DNA from: JAGWBF01 sp965116325
GTDB lineage: Bacteria; Chloroflexota; Dehalococcoidia; Lucifugimonadales; JAGWBF01
DNA: 64,000 nucleotides
Reading direction: 5' to 3'
Assembly (NCBI GenBank): GCA_965116325.1
Contig: OZ220675.1
Coordinates: 558,001-622,000, forward strand
The notes beneath the pieces were generated by a model. The model searched no databases, was not told where the DNA came from, and saw only the letters and a program-made list of their open reading frames with translations. Made by a program: the position numbers and the translations under genes. Shown here in pieces: positions 1 through 7,905 of this stretch. The stretch's first letter is position 1, and every line of letters begins with the position of its first letter.

Positions 1-942
1 ACCATGGCCATCGCGATTCCGACAGGTATCAAGATATTCAACTGGATCGGCACCCTGTGGGGCGGGTCCATCAACATCAAAACTCCCTTGCTCTTTGCCG
101 TGGGGTTTGTGTCCCTGTTCATCATCGGAGGCCTGAGCGGCGTGATGCACGCCTCGGCGCCCGCCGACGCCCAGCAGCAGGACACCTACTTCGTGGTCGC
201 CCACATCCACTATGTGCTCTTCGGCGGAAGCATCTTTGCCATCTTCGCGGGCCTCTACTACTGGTGGCCCAAGATGACCGGCAGGATGATGGACGACAAC
301 CTGGGCAAGCTGCACTTTTGGGCGATGATGATCGGGTTCAACGTGACCTTCTTCCCCATGCACTTCCTGGGCCTGCAGGGAATGCCCCGCCGGATACACA
401 CCTTCGATTCGGCCATGGGATGGGACCTGTGGAACATCGTTGCGACGGTAGGCGCCTTCTTCATGGCGGCTTCCATACTGATCTTCATACACAATGCGGT
501 ACGGAGCTTGAAGAAGGGCGAAATCGCCTCCAGCGATCCTTGGGATGGCAGGACCCTGGAGTGGTCCATACCGTCGCCTCCTCCCGTATACAACTTCGCC
601 GAGATTCCCCAGGTGCATGGCTTGGATGCCCACTGGAGCAACAAGTACGGGGACGATGGCCACTCAGCTCCGGTCCCGGTAGGGGGCGGGGCAGCGGGAG
701 AAGAAGCGGTGGGCCATGAACACGCTGACGAGCACGGTGATGCGGGGCATGGGATTCATCTCCCGGGATTGTCTTACTACCCTGTGATGCTCGCCTTCGG
801 GCTTGGAGTTGCCGGCTATGGACTGGTTTTCCACCAGACCCTTACCTGGGCTATGGCCATCGTCGGCCTGGGAATCGGGGTAGTCGCGGCCTACCTGTGG
901 TCCTTCGAGCCTGCCGAGGAAGAGCATGATTCCGATGATTGA
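1..942 (+). CDS. ctaD: Cytochrome c oxidase subunit I, C-terminal part (5' end outside window)
   Basis: This is the catalytic haem-copper subunit of the terminal oxidase in the cytoplasmic membrane; it reduces O2 to water and pumps protons. The frame is open from the window edge, so the ATG at 4 is internal. Conserved blocks are IAIPTGIKIFNW at the start and VAHIHYVLFGG, whose two histidines (residues 67 and 69 counting from position 4) match the haem a3 and haem a ligands. FFPMHFLGLQGMPRR follows. After the core comes a His/Asp-rich loop (about 220-250) and two more membrane segments (about 255-300), the C-terminal extension seen in many Gram-positive and Chloroflexota CtaD proteins. The N-terminal half, with the copper B ligands, is not in the window. 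Confidence 0.96.
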   Translation, partial: TMAIAIPTGIKIFNWIGTLWGGSINIKTPLLFAVGFVSLFIIGGLSGVMHASAPADAQQQDTYFVVAHIHYVLFGGSIFAIFAGLYYWWPKMTGRMMDDNLGKLHFWAMMIGFNVTFFPMHFLGLQGMPRRIHTFDSAMGWDLWNIVATVGAFFMAASILIFIHNAVRSLKKGEIASSDPWDGRTLEWSIPSPPPVYNFAEIPQVHGLDAHWSNKYGDDGHSAPVPVGGGAAGEEAVGHEHADEHGDAGHGIHLPGLSYYPVMLAFGLGVAGYGLVFHQTLTWAMAIVGLGIGVVAAYLWSFEPAEEEHDSDD

Positions 943-995
943 CGTCCCCAATTCCGCCAGGAAGGCCCAAGCCTAGTCATGGAGAAAGGTTAGAG

Positions 996-1703
996 TTGGA
1001 ACATCCGACTGGACAAGGCCACTCTATGGTCGAACAGACGACTACGGGGCTGAACCATCGCAAGATGCTGATGTGGCTGTTCCTGGGGTCGGACTGCCTG
1101 TTCTTCGGCTCCCTGATAGCCACCTATCTCATCTACCGGGGAGAAAGCCTCGTTGGTCCCTTCCCCGAGGATGTGTTCAGCATTCCGGTCACCACAGTGA
1201 GCACCTTTGTGCTCCTGATGAGCAGCATGTCCATGGTGCTGGCCTACTCGGCCATCAACCGGGGCAACATGCGGGCTTTCCGCGTATGGCTGTTGTCCAC
1301 CTGTTTGCTGGGCGCCACCTTCCTGGGCTTTCAGACCTTCGAGTTCTACGAGTTTGCCAACCATGAGAGGACCGTCGAGTGCCAGCCCGGCTCCCAGGTG
1401 CCCGAATGCCTGGCAGGAGCAGAGAAGTACAAGGAAGATTACGGTCTGACTCCCCAGACGAACCTGTTCGGCACCACCTTCTTCACCCTGACCGGCTTCC
1501 ACGGCGCCCACGTGACCGTTGGTGTGATCTGGCTGCTGTCCATCGTCGGCTACTCCTTCATAGGGGGCAGGAGAGCCCAGCGGGTGCTCACCGACAGGCA
1601 GGCCCTGAGCGTCGACCTTGCAGCCCTGTACTGGCACTTCGTGGATATCGTCTGGATCGTCATCTTTGCAGTCGTCTATCTGATTGGAGTCGGAGTTAAC
1701 TAG
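996..1703 (+). CDS. ctaE: Cytochrome c oxidase subunit III
   Basis: This is a structural subunit of the aa3-type oxidase. It shows the family blocks MLMWLFLGSDCLFFGSL near the N-terminus, GFHGAHVTVGVIW in the middle and YWHFVDIVWIVIF at the end, with about five membrane helices, the short bacterial form. The start is uncertain. TTG at 996 has GAGAAAGG seven bases upstream; ATG at 1026 (MVEQTTTGLNHRK) has AAGG seven bases upstream; a TTG at 939 overlapping the ctaD stop has no ribosome site. It sits between subunit I and the subunit IV fusion in one operon. The hydrophilic insert around residues 120-150 (CQPGSQVPECLAGAEK) is longer than usual. Confidence 0.95.
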   Translation: MEHPTGQGHSMVEQTTTGLNHRKMLMWLFLGSDCLFFGSLIATYLIYRGESLVGPFPEDVFSIPVTTVSTFVLLMSSMSMVLAYSAINRGNMRAFRVWLLSTCLLGATFLGFQTFEFYEFANHERTVECQPGSQVPECLAGAEKYKEDYGLTPQTNLFGTTFFTLTGFHGAHVTVGVIWLLSIVGYSFIGGRRAQRVLTDRQALSVDLAALYWHFVDIVWIVIFAVVYLIGVGVN

Positions 1704-1746
1704 CGCACCGTGATGGGAAACGTGATAACTGACCAGAGGAACACAA

Positions 1747-2892
1747 ATGGCGCATAGCCAAGGGCACAGTGAGGGAGCGCACCCGACGGCCGCTACCTAC
1801 ATCAAGGTAGCCCTCACGCTGGCGGTGCTGACAGCCATAGAATTTGGTGTCTTCTACCTGGAGATGCCGAACCTGGTGCTGATTACCGTCTTCCTCCTCC
1901 TTTCCCTGGTCAAGTTCGCCCTTGTGATCCTCTTCTACATGCACCTGAAGTTCGACAGCCGCCTGTTCTCAGGGGTGTTCATCGGAGGCTTGGTACTGGC
2001 GATTGCCGTGTCCATAGCCCTCATGGCCATATTCCAGGTGCTGGACACCCTGGCCAATCCTTCCGAGCCGGATGGGACAAATGGTGTAGTTGTTGGACCT
2101 ACGCCCACCCCGACGGAGCCGCCAGATGGCCCGGAGTGCGCACCCGACGACCGGATTTGCCAGGGTCAGCAGCTCTTCCTCAACGTCCCAGCCAGTGCTG
2201 CTCCCCAGGCCCTGTGGTGCAGCCAGTGTCATGCCCTCGGCGACATCGCCAACGGGGCGATTGGTCCCGACCTGACCAATATCGCCGTCGATGCTGAAAC
2301 CCGTAGGCCAGGGATGTCCGCCGAGGAGTACATCCGGGAGTCCATCAGGGAGCCGGAAGCCTTCCTGTGCGAAGTTGAGCTCTGCACCCAGGGGCTGATG
2401 ACAGCCTCCGTTACCGGCGGCCTGACCGACGAGGAGGTAGACCTTCTGGTCGAGTTCCTGATGAGCGCTACGGCCGCCGACGCGACGCAGGCTCCCGTTG
2501 TGGACGTCATGGTCCCCACTACCCCCGTAGATACCCCCACCGACTCGCCTGCGCCGGCAGGAGGCCTCGTGGCCGAAGGCCAAGCCCTGTTCATGAGCGC
2601 ACCTCCCAACGTGGGTCCTCAAGCCCTCTGGTGCTCCGAGTGCCACGCCATAGAGGGGCTCGCCAACGGACTCATTGGCCCAGACCTGACCAACATCGGC
2701 TCCCTTGCTGCGTCCCGAAAGCCGGGCACCTCAGCCGAAGATTACCTGGTTGAGTCCCTGCGTAATCCCGACGGGTTCATTCCCGACGGCGTGGAGCGCG
2801 CAACACCCGGCCTCATGACTCTTGCCATCGTCCAGGACCTGACCGACGAGCAGGTGGAGGCGCTGGTGGCCTTCCTGCTAGCCCAGCAGTAG
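1747..2892 (+). CDS. Cytochrome c oxidase subunit IV fused to two cytochrome c domains
   Basis: Residues 1-100 are a prokaryotic oxidase subunit IV: three membrane helices (about 17-38, 43-64, 75-98) with the family motif FYMHLKFD at 63-70. A Pro/Thr-rich linker leads to two homologous c-type cytochrome domains with haem sites CSQCH (158-162) and CSECH (296-300), each followed by IGPDLTNI and a GLMT methionine as likely sixth ligand. The two domains resemble each other closely (PQALWCSxCHA, TDEExVxxLVxFL), so they come from an internal duplication. The first has an extra Cys pair (LCEVELC). The topology puts the haem domains outside the membrane, where they could pass electrons to the copper A centre. 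Good ribosome site AGAGGAAC. Confidence 0.93.
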   Translation: MAHSQGHSEGAHPTAATYIKVALTLAVLTAIEFGVFYLEMPNLVLITVFLLLSLVKFALVILFYMHLKFDSRLFSGVFIGGLVLAIAVSIALMAIFQVLDTLANPSEPDGTNGVVVGPTPTPTEPPDGPECAPDDRICQGQQLFLNVPASAAPQALWCSQCHALGDIANGAIGPDLTNIAVDAETRRPGMSAEEYIRESIREPEAFLCEVELCTQGLMTASVTGGLTDEEVDLLVEFLMSATAADATQAPVVDVMVPTTPVDTPTDSPAPAGGLVAEGQALFMSAPPNVGPQALWCSECHAIEGLANGLIGPDLTNIGSLAASRKPGTSAEDYLVESLRNPDGFIPDGVERATPGLMTLAIVQDLTDEQVEALVAFLLAQQ

Positions 2893-2961
2893 GAGCGGTG
2901 GAGGGTTCCCGGTGCCCGTTAATGAACTGCTCCGCCCATGCATCTCTGTAGCTGAGCTACG

Positions 2962-3900
2962 ATGATACTTCTCCAGGTAGCAGACTTTTCCTGGACCCAG
3001 TGGCATGCCCACCCCAGCATAATCCTGGGCCTGCTTGCCTTCGGGGGAGCCTACCTCCTTGGTGTGGGGCCGCTGCGCCAGCGCTACCGCTTGGGCCCTC
3101 CAGCGGAAGGGTGGCGGGTCTCGTTGTTCCTGCTGGGCGTGCTGGTGCTGATGGCAGCCCTGCTCTCCCCCATCCACGATCTGGGCGAGCGATACCTCTT
3201 CAGCTTTCACATGCTCCAGCACATGCTGCTCATGCTGGTCTTTCCGCCCCTGGTGCTCATCAGCACCCCGCCGTGGCTGCTCCGACCCTTGCTGAGGAAT
3301 CCCACGGTGAGGAACGCAGCTTCCTTCGTTACCAGGCCGGTAGCGGCCTTCCTGATATTCAATGCGGTCCTGGTGTTCTGGCACGTCCCTGGGCTGTACG
3401 ACCTGGCCTTGCGGGAACGAAACATTCACATACTCGAGCACATCACCTTTATGGGAGCGGCGGTGCTGATGTGGTGGCCGGTCCTCAGCCCCATGCCAGA
3501 GCTGCCCAGGGCGCCGTACATCGGCCAAATGGCCTACCTGTTCATGGTTCCAACCGTCTCAGCTATTTTGGGAGCATTCATCACCTTCTCCGAGTCGGTG
3601 TGGTACGATTGGTACGCTGAAGCTCCCCGCATATGGGAGATATCAGCCAAGACAGACCAGGAGATCGGGGGTCTGCTCATGTGGGTCCCCGGGGGCGCTG
3701 TGTTTATGGCATCCCTGATCATCGTGTTCCTGGTCTGGGCAAGCAGGTCCGAATCCGATGACAGCGCCCGCGTTAGCATCGAAGCAGGGGACACCCCTAC
3801 AGGAGGCCAAGGAGCGTCCTACATACAGGCTTCCGGTCCGGAGCCGGGGAGCCAAATTGGAACCGATCTTGGGTCGAGTACGACCAGGGAGGCTTATTGA
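2962..3900 (+). CDS. ctaG: CtaG-type cytochrome c oxidase assembly factor
   Basis: This polytopic membrane protein belongs to the caa3-type CtaG family, linked to oxidase assembly (copper delivery) in Bacillus. About seven hydrophobic segments are visible. Typical conserved features are the early WHAHP, LLSPIHDLGERYLFSFHMLQHMLL, FWHVPGLYDLAL and DQEIGGLLMWVPGG, with several membrane-embedded histidines. The C-terminal 40 residues are hydrophilic and not conserved. It lies 69 bp after the subunit IV fusion and overlaps the next small gene by one base (TGATG), so it is co-transcribed. No clear Shine-Dalgarno is seen before ATG 2962; a palindrome GTAGCT-G-AGCTAC occupies that place. Confidence 0.93.
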   Translation: MILLQVADFSWTQWHAHPSIILGLLAFGGAYLLGVGPLRQRYRLGPPAEGWRVSLFLLGVLVLMAALLSPIHDLGERYLFSFHMLQHMLLMLVFPPLVLISTPPWLLRPLLRNPTVRNAASFVTRPVAAFLIFNAVLVFWHVPGLYDLALRERNIHILEHITFMGAAVLMWWPVLSPMPELPRAPYIGQMAYLFMVPTVSAILGAFITFSESVWYDWYAEAPRIWEISAKTDQEIGGLLMWVPGGAVFMASLIIVFLVWASRSESDDSARVSIEAGDTPTGGQGASYIQASGPEPGSQIGTDLGSSTTREAY

Positions 3901-4097
3901 TGAAACCAACAACCATGGCCGCGCTGCTCCCTATCATGGCAGCTATTTTCATAGTCCTCTGGGGCGGCGCCTTGGGCGTCGTATTCATTCTGTTGTACAA
4001 GACCCCACTGCATGAGTGGGGCCCGGTGATCCTCGGCATGGCCCTGGTTATCGGGATACCGGCTGTCGCCGGGCTGCTCGCCAAGGACCGCGGCTAG
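3900..4097 (+). CDS. Small two-helix membrane protein of the oxidase operon
   Basis: This 65-residue peptide has two hydrophobic segments (about 7-32 and 41-60) joined by KTPLHEWGP, ending in a basic tail (AKDRG). The ATG overlaps the ctaG stop by one base and GGGAGG lies 7 bases upstream, so translation is well supported. I do not recognise a family. Small one- or two-helix peptides commonly accompany haem-copper oxidases as accessory subunits or assembly helpers, and its place between ctaG and an SCO chaperone suggests the same role. That role is inference from position only. Confidence 0.72.
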   Translation: MKPTTMAALLPIMAAIFIVLWGGALGVVFILLYKTPLHEWGPVILGMALVIGIPAVAGLLAKDRG

Positions 4098-4129
4098 ACT
4101 GGGCCCGAAGTGTTCTCTCCTACAGGCCT

Positions 4130-4810
4130 ATGCTTCTGAAGGCTACGCTCCTTGCCGCCGCGCTCATCCTCACCGTGGCGGCATGCGGCGAAGACCCTTC
4201 CTTCCAGGGAAACACTCTCAACGTTGAGCAGGCGCCCGACTTCCGCCTCAGGGACCAAAACAACACCGAGGTTGCCCTGTCCGACTTCCGGGGAAAGGTT
4301 GTGGCCCTGACCTTCCTGTACACCTACTGCCCAGAGATCTGCCCGGGCATCGCCGAGACCATCAGAAAGGCGTCTGAGCTCCTGGACGCCGAAGCAGAGC
4401 AGGTGCAGTTCCTGGCCGTCAGCGTGGACCCTGAGCGAGACACGGTGGATTCGGCACTCAACTACAGCAGGGACACCGGCCTGCACGACCAGTGGAGATT
4501 CCTGGTAGGCACCCAGGAGGAGCTGGAGCCAGTGTGGAAGGCCTACTGGCTGGACCCGTCGGTGGACACTTCGGTGGGGTACCAGATCGTGCACCTCCAC
4601 GAGGACGGAGAGCTGCACTTGCACGAGGTGGATGGCGGGAGCGGCGTCAGTACCGGCGACCTGAAGGTTGTACGCGAAGGTCCGCTGATCTCTCACTCAG
4701 CCCCGGTGTTTTTGATCGATAGGGACGGCAACCGGCGGGTGCTGTTGAACGACATTACGCTGGACCCGGCGCCCCTGGTCCACGACCTGCGCCTTCTGCT
4801 GGACGACTAG
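4130..4810 (+). CDS. SCO1/SenC family copper chaperone, lipoprotein
   Basis: This protein probably delivers copper to the copper A site of oxidase subunit II. The N-terminus is a lipoprotein signal with lipobox cysteine C19 (TVAAC). The thioredoxin-like fold carries the SCO copper site: CPEIC (C67, C71) and the distal histidine in ISHSAPVFLID (H189). Between them is an insert rich in histidine (HLHEDGELHLHEVDG, about 155-168), beyond the usual SCO1 length, which could hold extra metal. The ATG at 4130 was chosen because it begins a proper signal peptide; the frame is open further upstream but overlaps the preceding gene. It is the last gene of the oxidase operon and converges on rplT. Confidence 0.92.
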   Translation: MLLKATLLAAALILTVAACGEDPSFQGNTLNVEQAPDFRLRDQNNTEVALSDFRGKVVALTFLYTYCPEICPGIAETIRKASELLDAEAEQVQFLAVSVDPERDTVDSALNYSRDTGLHDQWRFLVGTQEELEPVWKAYWLDPSVDTSVGYQIVHLHEDGELHLHEVDGGSGVSTGDLKVVREGPLISHSAPVFLIDRDGNRRVLLNDITLDPAPLVHDLRLLLDD

Positions 4811-4832
4811 TCCAGCCTGGGAGACGCGCTGG

Positions 4833-5192
4833 CTAAGCGGCCTGGTTGGCTTGGGCTATTTCCACCAGCTTGTCGAAGGCTGGCCGGTCGTTGACTGCCA
4901 TCTCAGCCAGCATCTTGCGGTCAATCTCGACATTTGCCACTTTCAGGCCGTGGATCATGCGGCTGTAGGTCAGCCCCGACTGGCGGGCTGCGGCCCCGAT
5001 GCGAATGATCCACAGACGCCGGAAATCGCCCTTGCGCTCTCTCCTATGCCTGTAGGCGTGGCTCCAAGCATGGATGAGAGCTTCCTTGGCCCACCTGTAG
5101 TTCCGGTGGGAGGACCCCCGGAATCCCCTGGCTGCCAGTAGTACTTTCTTGTGTCGGCGGCGCCTGGTTACGCCGCTCCTTGCCCTTGTCAT
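4833..5192 (-). CDS. rplT: 50S ribosomal protein L20
   Basis: L20 binds 23S rRNA early in assembly of the large subunit. The 119-residue sequence is typical: a very basic N-terminal extension (VTRRRRHKKVLLAARGFRG) followed by the globular half with SGLTYSRMIHGLK and the ending FDKLVEIAQ. Length is normal for the family. It is the last gene of the infC-rpmI-rplT group, the standard order, and lies 29 bp after rpmI. In E. coli and Bacillus this group is controlled through its leader RNA; no leader of that kind could be shown here. Confidence 0.98.
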   Translation of the reverse strand: MTRARSGVTRRRRHKKVLLAARGFRGSSHRNYRWAKEALIHAWSHAYRHRRERKGDFRRLWIIRIGAAARQSGLTYSRMIHGLKVANVEIDRKMLAEMAVNDRPAFDKLVEIAQANQAA

Positions 5193-5221
5193 TCTTTGAC
5201 TACCTGTCTATCTCCGTTGGA

Positions 5222-5419
5222 TTACCCGTAGGGGACCAGCTTTGCCAGCCTCTTGACGTCCGCGGCATCCACCAAGCGCTTGCCCTCGTACTGGCGTCGT
5301 ACCTTCTTGGGCTTCTTGCGTCGCAGGTGGCTGCTCATTCTCTTGCGGCGCATGAGCTTGCCCGCTCCCGTGATGTGGATACGGGCTTTAGCTCCCTTGT
5401 GGGTCTTCATTTTGGGCAT
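5222..5419 (-). CDS. rpmI: 50S ribosomal protein L35
   Basis: This 65-residue ribosomal protein has the family start MPKMKTHKGAKAR and the basic stretch KLMRRKRMSSHLRRKKPKKVRR. It lies between infC and rplT in the usual order. Its start codon is inside the last codons of infC: the two genes overlap by 32 bp, which suggests translational coupling between IF3 and L35. Length is normal. Confidence 0.98.
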   Translation of the reverse strand: MPKMKTHKGAKARIHITGAGKLMRRKRMSSHLRRKKPKKVRRQYEGKRLVDAADVKRLAKLVPYG

Positions 5420-5963
5420 CCGCTACTCCCGCCAACTCCGTTTTGGCTTTCCGGGCACTGGGGACCAGTATGATGGACATCGCCCGGCCTTCCATCCCCG
5501 GCGGCTTCTCCAGCCTAGCCTCATCCTGGAGCTCGTCCGCCACCTTTTTCAGCAGGGTCATGCCAAGCTGGGCGTGGGACTGCTCTCTGCCCCGGAAGAC
5601 GACGGCCACCTTTACCTTGGAGCCGTCCTGGATGAGCTCTTTGACCTTGCGCACCTTGGATGAAAAGTCGTGGGTGCCGATGTTGGGTCGGAAGCGCACT
5701 TCTCGCAGGGCTGTGTTTTTCTGGGACTTCTTGGCTTCCCGTTCCTTCTTGGAGTACAGGTACCTCAGCTTACCGTAGTCCAGCAGACGGCACACCGGGG
5801 GGCTTCCGTTCGGGGCCACCTCTACCAGATCGACCCCTCGCTCCCTGGCTGCTTCCAGGGCTTCGGCAAGGGACAGCACCCCAAGCTGCTCGCCGCCTTC
5901 AGCGATGACGAGCACCTCGGATGCTCGGATTCTTTGGTTTACTCTGTATTCCTTAGTAGGGAT
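5388..5963 (-). CDS. infC: Translation initiation factor IF-3, AUC start codon
   Basis: IF3 binds the 30S subunit and rejects non-canonical start codons. The conserved N-terminus EYRVNQRIRASEV is present in the DNA upstream of the first ATG/GTG-type codon (GTG at 5915), so the gene must start further up. An in-frame TAG lies three codons before an ATC codon at 5963-5961, and a strong Shine-Dalgarno GGAGGT sits eight bases upstream of that ATC. The start is therefore AUC, giving 191 residues. Rare start codons on infC (AUU in E. coli) are the classic device by which IF3 represses its own synthesis. The C-terminal domain (GSKVKVAVVFRGRE) is normal, with a short tail overlapping rpmI. Confidence 0.95.
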   Translation of the reverse strand: MPTKEYRVNQRIRASEVLVIAEGGEQLGVLSLAEALEAARERGVDLVEVAPNGSPPVCRLLDYGKLRYLYSKKEREAKKSQKNTALREVRFRPNIGTHDFSSKVRKVKELIQDGSKVKVAVVFRGREQSHAQLGMTLLKKVADELQDEARLEKPPGMEGRAMSIILVPSARKAKTELAGVADAQNEDPQGS

Positions 5964-5977
5964 GCCCGGCTACCTCC
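5961..5977 (-). promoter_or_regulatory. infC ribosome binding site with AUC start
   Basis: On the minus strand the order is GGAGGT (5977-5972), eight bases, then ATC (5963-5961), followed by codons for PTKEYRVNQ. No ATG, GTG or TTG lies between the upstream in-frame stop and the conserved IF3 residues, so this site decides the start. It implies IF3-dependent autoregulation of the infC-rpmI-rplT operon. Confidence 0.85.
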
Positions 5978-6019
5978 AGGATGTGATGGATACTCTGCCC
6001 GTATTTTAGCTTGCGCAAG

Positions 6020-6048
6020 AATATAGCATAGGCGCATATGCAAGTCAA
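6020..6048 (-). promoter_or_regulatory. Promoter of infC-rpmI-rplT
   Basis: TTGACT (-35, 6048-6043), a 17 bp spacer and TATATT (-10, 6025-6020), preceded by TGC as an extended -10. The predicted transcript start is near 6013, about 50 bases before the AUC codon. A perfect 10 bp palindrome CTTGCGCAAG (6010-6019) overlaps the start of transcription and could be an operator. Confidence 0.75.
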
Positions 6049-6064
6049 ACGTACTGCCGTTGGC

Positions 6065-7822
6065 CTACGCTTTGCGGATAATTTCGTCGCTCATCCGTGC
6101 GACGAGGGTGTCAATGCTGACGGGACCCAGGTTCTCGCCCGTGCGTAGGCGCACCGACGCGGTATCGCTGCCCATTTCCGAGTCTCCGACCACCAGCATG
6201 TAGGGCACCTTGTCCATCTGGGCTTCCCGTATCTTCAGGTTCATCCGTTCGCTGCGGGCGTCCACTTGGCCGCGGATGTGGCTGCCCCTCAGCCGGCCCT
6301 TCACCTCGTTGGCATACTCCAGGTGACGGTCTGCAATTGGTATCACCAGGGCCTGGACGGGGGCAAGCCAGAGGGGAAAGGCGCCTCCGTAGTGCTCCAT
6401 GAGCACCCCGACGAAGCGCTCCACCGAACCCATGATCGCCCGGTGCACCATATAAGGCCGGTGCTGGCCGCCGTCGGCTCCCTGGAAGGTCAGGTCAAAG
6501 CGTTCGGGCAGGTTGAAATCGAACTGGACGGTGGTGCATTGCCACTCGCGCCCCAGGGCGTCCTTGATCTTGATGTCGATCTTTGGGCCATAGAAAGCGC
6601 CACCGCCCTCGTCGATGCCGTACTGCAAGCCGCGCCTGTTCAGTGCGCTGGCCAGGGAGTCGGTGGCGTGCTGCCACATCTCCTCATCTCCAACGTGCTT
6701 CTCCGGCTTGGTGGACAAAGAGATGCTGAAGTCGGAGAAACCGAAGGTGCCGAGCAGCTCGAAGGTCAAGTCCAGAACCCCGAGCACCTCGTCTTCGACC
6801 TGCTCGGGCAGGCAGAAAATATGGGCATCATCCTGGGTGAACCCCCGGACCCGCATCAGCCCGTGGAGCACCCCACTTCTCTCGTAGCGATACACCGTTC
6901 CCAGCTCTGCGAACCTGAGGGGCAGCTCCCGGTAGCTTCTCAGGTCCGACCTGTAGATCATGATGTGGAAGGGGCAGTTCATCGGCTTCAGGTAGTACTC
7001 GTTTCCGTCCACATCGTTAGGAGAGAACATACTCTCCCGGTAGAAGTCCAGGTGACCGCTGGTCTCCCACAAGCGCGCCTTACCCACGTGGGGAGAATAG
7101 ACCACATCGTAGTTGTGCTTGTCGTGAAGCTCCTGCCAGTAGGCCTGGATGATGCTGCGAACCCGCCCCCCTTTGGGGTGCCACGTGATCAGTCCGGGCC
7201 CTATATCTTCGTGGATTCCAAAGAGGTCCAACTGCTTGCCTAAGCGACGATGGTCCCGCTTCTCAGCTTCCTCCAGCATGTGGAGGAATTCGTCCAGGGC
7301 ATCCTGGCTTTCGAAGGCGGTCCCGTAGATGCGCTGGAGCATGGGGCGCTTCTCGTCGCCCCTCCAGTAGGCCCCCGCCACGTTCAGCAGCTTGACCGCG
7401 CCTATCTTGCCCGTGGACTCCACGTGGGGTCCCTGGCACAGGTCTACGAAGCCGCCATGGGTGTAGGTGCTCAGCTCCTCATCCTCGGGGATGTCGTGGA
7501 TTATCTCCAGCTTGAACTGCTGGTCCTGGAACATGTCGTTGGCTTGGTCACGGCTGATGACCTCCCTCTCGAAGGGATGGTCCTGGGCGATGGCATCCAT
7601 CATGCGGGACTGTATGCTTTCCAGGTCTTCCGGCGTGAAAGGCCGAGACACTTGGAAATCGTAGTAGAAGCCCTCATCGGTGGAAGGCCCGATGCCGATC
7701 TGGGCCTCAGGGAAGAGCCGTATGACGGCATCGGCCATCACATGGGCCGCTGAGTGGCGCATACGATGGCGCAGGGCCATCAACTCCCCATCGGGATGGC
7801 TACCGGTAGCTGTCATTTCCAT
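6065..7822 (-). CDS. thrS: Threonyl-tRNA synthetase lacking the TGS domain
   Basis: This enzyme charges tRNA-Thr with threonine. At 585 residues it is shorter than the usual 640: the N-terminal TGS domain is missing and the protein begins directly with the editing domain, which has HSAAH (H23, H27) and DLCQGPHV. The class II core is complete, with MNCPFHIMIY (zinc cysteine), RYERSG (motif 2) and VRGFTQDDAHIF, then the C-terminal anticodon-binding domain. The chosen ATG follows an extended -10 promoter closely, so the short N-terminus is not a start-site artefact. It lies 101 bp upstream of infC but has its own promoter. Confidence 0.97.
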   Translation of the reverse strand: MEMTATGSHPDGELMALRHRMRHSAAHVMADAVIRLFPEAQIGIGPSTDEGFYYDFQVSRPFTPEDLESIQSRMMDAIAQDHPFEREVISRDQANDMFQDQQFKLEIIHDIPEDEELSTYTHGGFVDLCQGPHVESTGKIGAVKLLNVAGAYWRGDEKRPMLQRIYGTAFESQDALDEFLHMLEEAEKRDHRRLGKQLDLFGIHEDIGPGLITWHPKGGRVRSIIQAYWQELHDKHNYDVVYSPHVGKARLWETSGHLDFYRESMFSPNDVDGNEYYLKPMNCPFHIMIYRSDLRSYRELPLRFAELGTVYRYERSGVLHGLMRVRGFTQDDAHIFCLPEQVEDEVLGVLDLTFELLGTFGFSDFSISLSTKPEKHVGDEEMWQHATDSLASALNRRGLQYGIDEGGGAFYGPKIDIKIKDALGREWQCTTVQFDFNLPERFDLTFQGADGGQHRPYMVHRAIMGSVERFVGVLMEHYGGAFPLWLAPVQALVIPIADRHLEYANEVKGRLRGSHIRGQVDARSERMNLKIREAQMDKVPYMLVVGDSEMGSDTASVRLRTGENLGPVSIDTLVARMSDEIIRKA

Positions 7823-7853
7823 TCAATTACCCATCCACTGGAATTAGCAATTC

Positions 7854-7862
7854 AATATAGCA
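7854..7862 (-). promoter_or_regulatory. Extended -10 promoter of thrS
   Basis: On the minus strand TGCTATATT (7862-7854) matches an extended -10. A weak -35 (TTACAA, about 18 bp upstream) is possible. The predicted leader is only about 25 bases, too short for a T-box riboswitch, which was looked for and not seen. Confidence 0.5.
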
Positions 7863-7905
7863 TACGGCCCGCTCAGCTTGTAACCAGCCTCATATTGCAG
7901 CTTTG

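Noticed and set aside
2940..2961. tRNA-like GTAGCTGAG sequence
   Set aside because: No acceptor or T-arm can be built around it; it is a short palindrome only.
7823..7905. T-box riboswitch before thrS
   Set aside because: The leader is only about 25 bases from an extended -10 and lacks the T-box sequence.
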